Below, piece after piece: positions 59,155 to 64,000 of a DNA stretch of 64,000 nucleotides; the stretch's first letter is position 1, and each line of letters starts with the position of its first letter. The notes beneath the pieces were generated by a model. It saw nothing but the letters and a program-made list of their open reading frames with translations, was not told the origin of the DNA and did no database searches. The position numbers were made by a program, and so were the translations under genes. Source of the stretch: Raineya orbicola (lineage in GTDB: Bacteria > Bacteroidota > Bacteroidia > Cytophagales > Thermonemataceae); NCBI RefSeq assembly GCF_002843425.1, contig NZ_NKXO01000007.1:1-64000 (forward strand). The letters run 5' to 3'.

Positions 59155-59838
59155 ATGAGAAAAGTCATCTTTACTTTCGTTTTTTCTTTATTTTTATCTT
59201 TGTATTTGAATGCACAAGGATTTCTTTTAGCTGATGTATTAGACCCCCAAGGAGCAAATCCAGCTCTACAGCAAGGCGGTACTTTCAATGTTGATGTAGG
59301 TACTCCTTTTGTCATAGATTGGGCAGAAGGATACATTTTTTATGGGAGCAAAAAGGATACCTACAAACTTCGTTACAATGCACTTACCGACCAAATTCAT
59401 ATTCTAAAAGAAGGCAAAGAAATTGTATTGCCACAAGGACAAGTAGAAAAATTCCACATTATTTATCAGGACAAAGAATACAAATTTACTTTCCTGACCA
59501 ACCTACCTGAAATTTCTTATGGCTACGTCCAAATCATTTATGAAAAAGATGTAAAGGTATATTACAGGCATCATCGTAAGCCTCGCAAACCTACTGATAC
59601 TGATAGTTATGCTAATAATTTAAAAATAGAAGCATTAGAAAAAGATGATAGTTTTGTTTTAATATTGCCTAATGGTAGAGCCTATTTCACGCAGGGAAGG
59701 CGAAAAGAAGTTTTAAGTATCTTTTCTGATAAAAAGAAGGAGTTAGAAGAGTTTATCAAAAAAGAAAAAATAAATACAGAAAAACTCAATGGCTTAATGC
59801 AGGTAGTGCTAAAATATGAAGAATTGACAAAATCATAA
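59155..59838 (+). CDS. Secreted protein of unknown function
   Basis: A 227-residue exported protein: signal peptide (about 1-20, ending LNAQ), then a beta-rich middle (FLLADVLDPQGANPALQQGGTFNVDVGTPFVIDWAEGYIFYGSKKDTYKLRYNALTDQIHI) and a basic C-terminal half (VKVYYRHHRKPRKPTDTDSY, then a Lys/Glu-rich helical tail). I do not recognise the family; the tail (FSDKKKELEEFIKKEKINTEKL) is probably a helix. A -7-like TAAATTTG is at 59123-59130. It is transcribed away from the proposed origin. Confidence 0.78.
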   Translation: MRKVIFTFVFSLFLSLYLNAQGFLLADVLDPQGANPALQQGGTFNVDVGTPFVIDWAEGYIFYGSKKDTYKLRYNALTDQIHILKEGKEIVLPQGQVEKFHIIYQDKEYKFTFLTNLPEISYGYVQIIYEKDVKVYYRHHRKPRKPTDTDSYANNLKIEALEKDDSFVLILPNGRAYFTQGRRKEVLSIFSDKKKELEEFIKKEKINTEKLNGLMQVVLKYEELTKS

Positions 59839-59913
59839 TTTTGCTAAAATATTATTGGGGTCTGACTTTATGTTTAGACATTCATAAAATACAGATACCA
59901 GATGTTTTGAATA

Positions 59914-59950
59914 TAATGCTGAAAAAATCTTTACTTTTTTTCCAGCATTA
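59914..59950. terminator. Convergent terminator between the secreted protein and the following gene
   Basis: Imperfect inverted repeat: TAATGCTGAAAAAA (59914-59927) against TTTTTTCCAGCATTA (59936-59950), one unpaired base, 8-base loop, followed by TTTTTTCT. It overlaps the last codons of the minus-strand gene. Confidence 0.6.
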
Positions 59951-61661
59951 TTTTTTCTATTTCGGCGGCACGCTCTTCAGAAATTTTGAAACGTTGGCGG
60001 CGGCGTTCTAATACTTTACGCACATCTTCAGAAATGTAACCATCTTGATAGGCATGTTGTAACATTTCATAATAGAAACGTTCGTCTTTGGTAAAGCCAT
60101 CGTCATCTCTTTCTTCTGTTTTAGGTTCAGAGCTTGGTTTTTCTTGTATTTTTTCGGGTTGCGTTTGAATTTCTTCTTCGGCAAACTCCTCATCACGTCT
60201 ATTTTTACTTAACTCTTTCTCTTTTTCGCTAATTTCTATTTTTTGCTCTTTTTGTGTTTCTGCAACCATTTTTTTCCACTTATCGTAAGCAGTTTCCTCT
60301 TCGGCGGGTGTAGTAAGGCGGGTTTCTTGGGCAGAAATAGTTTTTTGCATTTCGGGGGTTACCTGTATTTTTTCAACTACTTCGGTTACAATTTTAGAAA
60401 CATCAACTGCTTTCATCTTACGACTTTCTGTGGAGGGTTTGGGCAAATCAATATCTACCAGTGGCAAATTTTGTAAATTGATTTCTTGTTTAAGCTCTTC
60501 TAATGGAGCAAAAACCACTTTTATCTTACATTCTATCGTTGCCCAAGCATTTTGTAAGGAAATTCCTACTATATTTTCAGTAATGCGAGAAATGCGTTTA
60601 TTGCGACGCTTTTTTACACTTTCTACTTTTCCAGCACTTTGAAAAGCATTCACGAGTTCGTTTAGTTCTTCTTGCACTTCCTCTAATTCTATTTCTGAAA
60701 TTTGTAAGAGATTTTTAGAGCTAAAAATTGTTTCAAAAGAAGTAAGAGAGCCTTGTGTGCGTTCGGCAATGAGATTTTGCCATTCGCTTTGCTCTGCAAG
60801 CCAAACTAAATGTGTAGGTATATGAGCCTTTTGTGAAGGACTGAATTGATGAGTAATGCTTTTAACAGATACTTTCCGCGAGGTTTGGCTTACATCATCA
60901 GGTAGTTTTTCGGCGGCGGGGTCTAAAATGCCTTCCTGCTGTCTTTCGTTGATGTATTCCAATGTAATTTCTTTTGCTCCTAAATGTTGTATAAGTTGGA
61001 TAAATTCTTGCAAATAATCGTTAAAAACTAATTGTTCGGCATCTGAAAAATGATAATATACTCGCTTACGGTATGGGTGAGCTACCCAAAAAGAGCCTTT
61101 CCGTACTGCTCCACCTATAAGGGTGATATTTCCTGTGTCTTGCGTGAGCAGTGGGGTAATCCAGAAGGGTTCTTGTGAGGGTAGTTCTTCTTCAATATAA
61201 GCAAATTTTTTCAAAGAACTATGGCTATGCACCAAATCCAGATAGGCTTGGTATCGTTTTTGTTTCAGTTCGTAACGTTGTTCGGGTTCTTTGGTGAGTT
61301 GGTAAGCCTCATTGTAAAGCCAGAGACTTTTGGCGGGTTGTGTCAGAGAGCGTTTGGCTTGTTCAGTTAAGATTTTTAAGTACAATTCGGTTACATCTTT
61401 GTTCCAAGAATGAGCTTGCTCTACGGTGCCGTAATTTTCAGTAAAAATTTCTTGGGCAATCTGCAATACTTTCATACCTTCTTCTTCTTTGCCCAAACCA
61501 AATAGAGCTTGTGCCTTTCGGAAATAAATGAAAGGATTTATATCGCTATTGAGGCTTTTGAGTTCATCACAAAGGCGAATGATAGTTTCTAACTCTTTGA
61601 TACGCATTGCCTCTTGAAAGGCTTGGCTATCGCGATATTTTGAAAACTCCAAATATTCCAT
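59931..61661 (-). CDS. Unrecognised protein with N-terminal TPR-like part and charged coiled-coil C-terminus
   Basis: A 576-residue soluble protein with no signal peptide. Residues 1-about 160 look like helical repeats (YFRKAQALFGLGKEEEGMKVLQIAQEIF). Residues about 180-330 are beta-rich (ITLIGGAVRKGSFWVAHPYRKRVYYHFSD) and contain EIELEEVQEELNELVNAF. A long Glu/Lys/Gln-rich region follows (about 430-525). The last 50 residues form a compact helical module (DERFYYEMLQHAYQDGYISEDVRKVLERRRQRFKISEERAAEIEKIML). I see no catalytic motif. The end module resembles short motifs found at the end of other bacterial regulatory proteins. Its function is unknown; a scaffold role is a guess. Confidence 0.78.
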   Translation of the reverse strand: MEYLEFSKYRDSQAFQEAMRIKELETIIRLCDELKSLNSDINPFIYFRKAQALFGLGKEEEGMKVLQIAQEIFTENYGTVEQAHSWNKDVTELYLKILTEQAKRSLTQPAKSLWLYNEAYQLTKEPEQRYELKQKRYQAYLDLVHSHSSLKKFAYIEEELPSQEPFWITPLLTQDTGNITLIGGAVRKGSFWVAHPYRKRVYYHFSDAEQLVFNDYLQEFIQLIQHLGAKEITLEYINERQQEGILDPAAEKLPDDVSQTSRKVSVKSITHQFSPSQKAHIPTHLVWLAEQSEWQNLIAERTQGSLTSFETIFSSKNLLQISEIELEEVQEELNELVNAFQSAGKVESVKKRRNKRISRITENIVGISLQNAWATIECKIKVVFAPLEELKQEINLQNLPLVDIDLPKPSTESRKMKAVDVSKIVTEVVEKIQVTPEMQKTISAQETRLTTPAEEETAYDKWKKMVAETQKEQKIEISEKEKELSKNRRDEEFAEEEIQTQPEKIQEKPSSEPKTEERDDDGFTKDERFYYEMLQHAYQDGYISEDVRKVLERRRQRFKISEERAAEIEKIMLEKK

Positions 61662-61766
61662 AAAAAATTGAGCATAAATTTTGCGGTAACAATTTCAAAA
61701 AAAATCAATAAAAAAACAACAATTCGCTTACAATTTGTTGTAAATTTGCATAAATTTTTAAGCCAA

Positions 61767-64000
61767 ATGATAAAATTAGAAAAAGGAAAATATCGCCGTG
61801 CAATTCGTTGGGTGTGGTATGGTTTTTTTTTGGTAATAACTTTTATTGTTTTGTTTATATGGGCAATTGCGATAAATTTTATGGGTCTTTTTGGTGAAAT
61901 GCCCAGCCTCAAAGCTCTTGAAAACCCTAAAAGCGAGCAAGCCTCCGAAGTGTATAGTGCTGATGGAAAATTGATGGGGAAGTTTTTTACCGTAGATAGG
62001 CAACCCTTAGATTTTGAAGAAATTTCCCCCTATGTTATCAATGCTTTGATAGCCACTGAGGATATACGTTTTGAACAGCACGCAGGCATTGATGCCAAAG
62101 CTCTAGCGAGGGTACTTACCAAAATGGGTGGTGCAGGCGGAGGCAGTACGCTTACACAGCAACTTGCCAAAAATCTTTTCGATACGCGTGCCAAAGAAAA
62201 TCGCGGTCCCCTTGCAAAAATACCTTATTTGGGTTTGGTTATTATCAAGTTCAAAGAATGGATTACGGCGGTTCGTTTGGAAAAAAATTATACTAAAAAA
62301 GAAATTATCACAATGTACTTGAATGAGTGTGCCTTTGGTAGAAATGCTTTTGGCATACAATCTGCGGCAAAAACTTATTTCAATAAAAATGCATCAGACC
62401 TCACACTGACCGAAGCCGCTATGCTAGTAGGTATGCTGCAAGCACCTACTAAATACGACCCTGTAAATCCTCAAAAACAGCAGGCTTGTATTGAACGCCG
62501 AAACGTAGTACTTGGGCAGATGAAACTCTATAATTTTATCACAGATGAGGATTTTCAGAAAGCTAAAAGCGAGCCTATTCGTTTAGATTACCACCCGCAA
62601 GATAATTCCGAAGGAATAGCTCCTTATTTTAGAAATGAAGTATTCAAAGAGATTATTAAGTGGGCAATAGACAAAGGCTATGCCAACAATGAAAAAGAAG
62701 CCAAAGAGTTCATTTATACCGCAGGATTAAAAATTTATACCACTATTGATAGCCGTTTGCAGGCTCTTGCCGAAGAGGCTGCCGCCGAGCATATGAAAGA
62801 AAAGCAACAACGCTTTTATGCTCACTGGAAAGCGATTGGTAGAAACCCTTGGGTAGATGAATACGGCAGAGAGAAAATTGGTTATATTGAGCAAAATGCT
62901 AAAAAGTCTTATACCTACAAAATTTTACAAGCCAAATATGGCAATGATGAAAAGGCTATATGGAATGAAATGAACAAACCTCGCCAAATGCGAATTTTCA
63001 CTTGGCAAGGTGAAAAAGATACAATTATGTCGCCGATGGATTCCATTCGGCACTACAAGAAATTCTTGCAAATTGGAATGATGAGTATTGAACCCAAAAC
63101 AGGACATATCAAGGCTTGGGTAGGGAACATCAGTTATCGTCATTTTCAGTATGACCAAGTTCGTCAGGCTCGTCATCAGCCTGGATCCACTTTCAAGCCT
63201 ATTGTGTATGCCGCCGCCGTAAATCTGGGCTATACACCTTGCCACGAAATGCCTGATGTGCCTGTGGTTTTTCCCGGTTGGATACCCAAGCAGGAGGGAG
63301 GCTATACGGGAGGAATGTATCCACTTCGCCGAGCTATGGGGCTTTCTATCAATACCATTGCCGCAGGACTTACCAAAGAAATTGGAGTTGATGAAATTCG
63401 CAAATATGCTAAAGAGCTGGGTGTAGAAAGTGAGTTACCTCGTGTAGCTTCTATCTGTCTTGGCTCTCACGCTATGTCTATGTACGAATTGCTTTCAGCT
63501 TATACGGTATTTGCTAACAAAGGCTACCACATCAGACCTGTAATGATAACCAAAATTACCGACAGAAACGGAAAGGTATTGGAAGAGTTTGTACCTGAAA
63601 TTCGTGAGGTTATGAGCGAGAAAAAGGCATATATGATGTTAGATATGCTAATGGCAGGTACAGAAAAAGGGGGAACTTCAGCTTTTCTGCGAGCTTATCC
63701 TGCTTTGTGGAAAAACAATGCTCAAATTGGTGGTAAAACAGGTACAACTCAGCATCAGGCTGATGCCTTATATGTAGGGGTAACACAAGACCTTATCACA
63801 GGCGTTTGGGTAGGTGGTGATGACAAAGCCGTAAGATTTTTGAGTATGTACGAAGGGCAAGGAGCTATACTCGCTTTGCCTGCTTTTGCTCGTTTTATGA
63901 CAAAAGTGTATGATGATAATTCACTTCCCTACAAACCACGCCCTTTTGAAAAACCAGCCGATTTAGATTTAGATGAGTTAGATTGTGCAAAGATGAAATC
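61767..64000 (+). CDS. Class A penicillin-binding protein (PBP1A type), partial at the right edge
   Basis: At least 744 residues, open to the window edge. It has an N-terminal basic segment, transmembrane helix (about 15-38), then a glycosyltransferase-51 domain with catalytic Glu98 in ATEDIRFEQHAGID and STLTQQLAKNLF. A transpeptidase domain follows with SxxK in PGSTFKP (Ser474), SxN SIN (527-529) and KTG in GGKTGTT (Lys657). It polymerises and cross-links peptidoglycan in the periplasm. The start ATG 61767 begins MIKLEKGKYRRAIRW. Its C-terminal tail, where PBP1A proteins vary, lies beyond the window. Confidence 0.96.
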   Translation, partial: MIKLEKGKYRRAIRWVWYGFFLVITFIVLFIWAIAINFMGLFGEMPSLKALENPKSEQASEVYSADGKLMGKFFTVDRQPLDFEEISPYVINALIATEDIRFEQHAGIDAKALARVLTKMGGAGGGSTLTQQLAKNLFDTRAKENRGPLAKIPYLGLVIIKFKEWITAVRLEKNYTKKEIITMYLNECAFGRNAFGIQSAAKTYFNKNASDLTLTEAAMLVGMLQAPTKYDPVNPQKQQACIERRNVVLGQMKLYNFITDEDFQKAKSEPIRLDYHPQDNSEGIAPYFRNEVFKEIIKWAIDKGYANNEKEAKEFIYTAGLKIYTTIDSRLQALAEEAAAEHMKEKQQRFYAHWKAIGRNPWVDEYGREKIGYIEQNAKKSYTYKILQAKYGNDEKAIWNEMNKPRQMRIFTWQGEKDTIMSPMDSIRHYKKFLQIGMMSIEPKTGHIKAWVGNISYRHFQYDQVRQARHQPGSTFKPIVYAAAVNLGYTPCHEMPDVPVVFPGWIPKQEGGYTGGMYPLRRAMGLSINTIAAGLTKEIGVDEIRKYAKELGVESELPRVASICLGSHAMSMYELLSAYTVFANKGYHIRPVMITKITDRNGKVLEEFVPEIREVMSEKKAYMMLDMLMAGTEKGGTSAFLRAYPALWKNNAQIGGKTGTTQHQADALYVGVTQDLITGVWVGGDDKAVRFLSMYEGQGAILALPAFARFMTKVYDDNSLPYKPRPFEKPADLDLDELDCAKMK

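Noticed and set aside
1-64000. tRNA or rRNA genes
   Set aside because: No T-arm-like GGTTCGAATCC sequence or rRNA core was seen in any intergenic stretch.

Overview
The window is a 64 kb stretch of an AT-rich chromosome from the phylum Bacteroidota, probably a Cytophagales-like lineage. The phylum call rests on lineage-typical families (DUF5686, DUF2480, paired OmpH/Skp genes after bamA, a CarboxypepD_reg domain). It also rests on promoters of the form TTTG-N19..21-TAnnTTTG (seen cleanly upstream of infC, a cystathionine beta-synthase, sixA and others) and on the general lack of Shine-Dalgarno sequences. The order is an inference; no rRNA or other marker is present.

Layout. 0-0.7 kb is a mobile-element scar: the first codons of an IS1-like transposase at the left edge and a lone, apparently shortened phage virion-morphogenesis gene. 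0.7-5.7 kb holds a CAP-domain secreted protein, a membrane protein, a nicotinamidase-NAD synthetase operon and a HicAB toxin-antitoxin pair. 5.7-13.2 kb is a minus-strand block: thrS, an RmlD-like reductase, uppS, bamA and two ompH/skp genes (outer-membrane assembly and the undecaprenyl carrier). 13.4-24.3 kb carries a GNAT/FemAB-like protein overlapping apt, a von Willebrand A membrane protein followed by a sigma-54 response regulator, DUF2480, DUF3108, a small nuclease-like protein, a GH3 hexosaminidase and a DUF5686 outer-membrane protein. 24.6-27.1 kb is one large vWA-OmpA gene interrupted by an in-frame TAA.

27-36 kb runs mainly on the plus strand: an orphan cytosolic periplasmic-binding-protein homologue, a HAMP-GAF membrane protein, folB, infC (with the classic ATT start and a strong Shine-Dalgarno), a Glu/Leu-type dehydrogenase, citrate synthase, a DUF1963 protein and dapB. 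36-45 kb is minus strand: a PiT phosphate transporter and a tight operon of cystathionine beta-synthase, lipoprotein, membrane-anchored Vsr/DUF559-like nuclease and SbcC, then DUF2254 and SixA. 44.8-53.7 kb has hslV, an S41 protease, a fused HD-phosphohydrolase/phosphopantetheine adenylyltransferase (minus), a beta-lactamase-fold hydrolase with C-terminal repeats, an RlmI-like methyltransferase, thymidine kinase and a Ca-type P-ATPase. 53.7-58.4 kb (minus) has mutS2, a small membrane protein and a TPR protein.

The most striking region is 58.47-59.01 kb: non-coding DNA packed with about 22 DnaA-box-like nonamers (five perfect TTATCCACA, ten TTTTCCACA, plus variants). It is flanked by an AT-rich tract in which a DnaA box, a 5-bp GC-rich spacer and an in-phase series of TAA/TAG triplets reproduce the DnaA-box/DnaA-trio architecture of a bacterial origin-unwinding system. 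I read this as the chromosomal replication origin (oriC), located away from dnaA, which is not in the window. To its right lie a secreted hypothetical protein, an unrecognised 576-residue protein and the start of a class A penicillin-binding protein running off the right edge. No rRNA, tRNA or CRISPR array was found.
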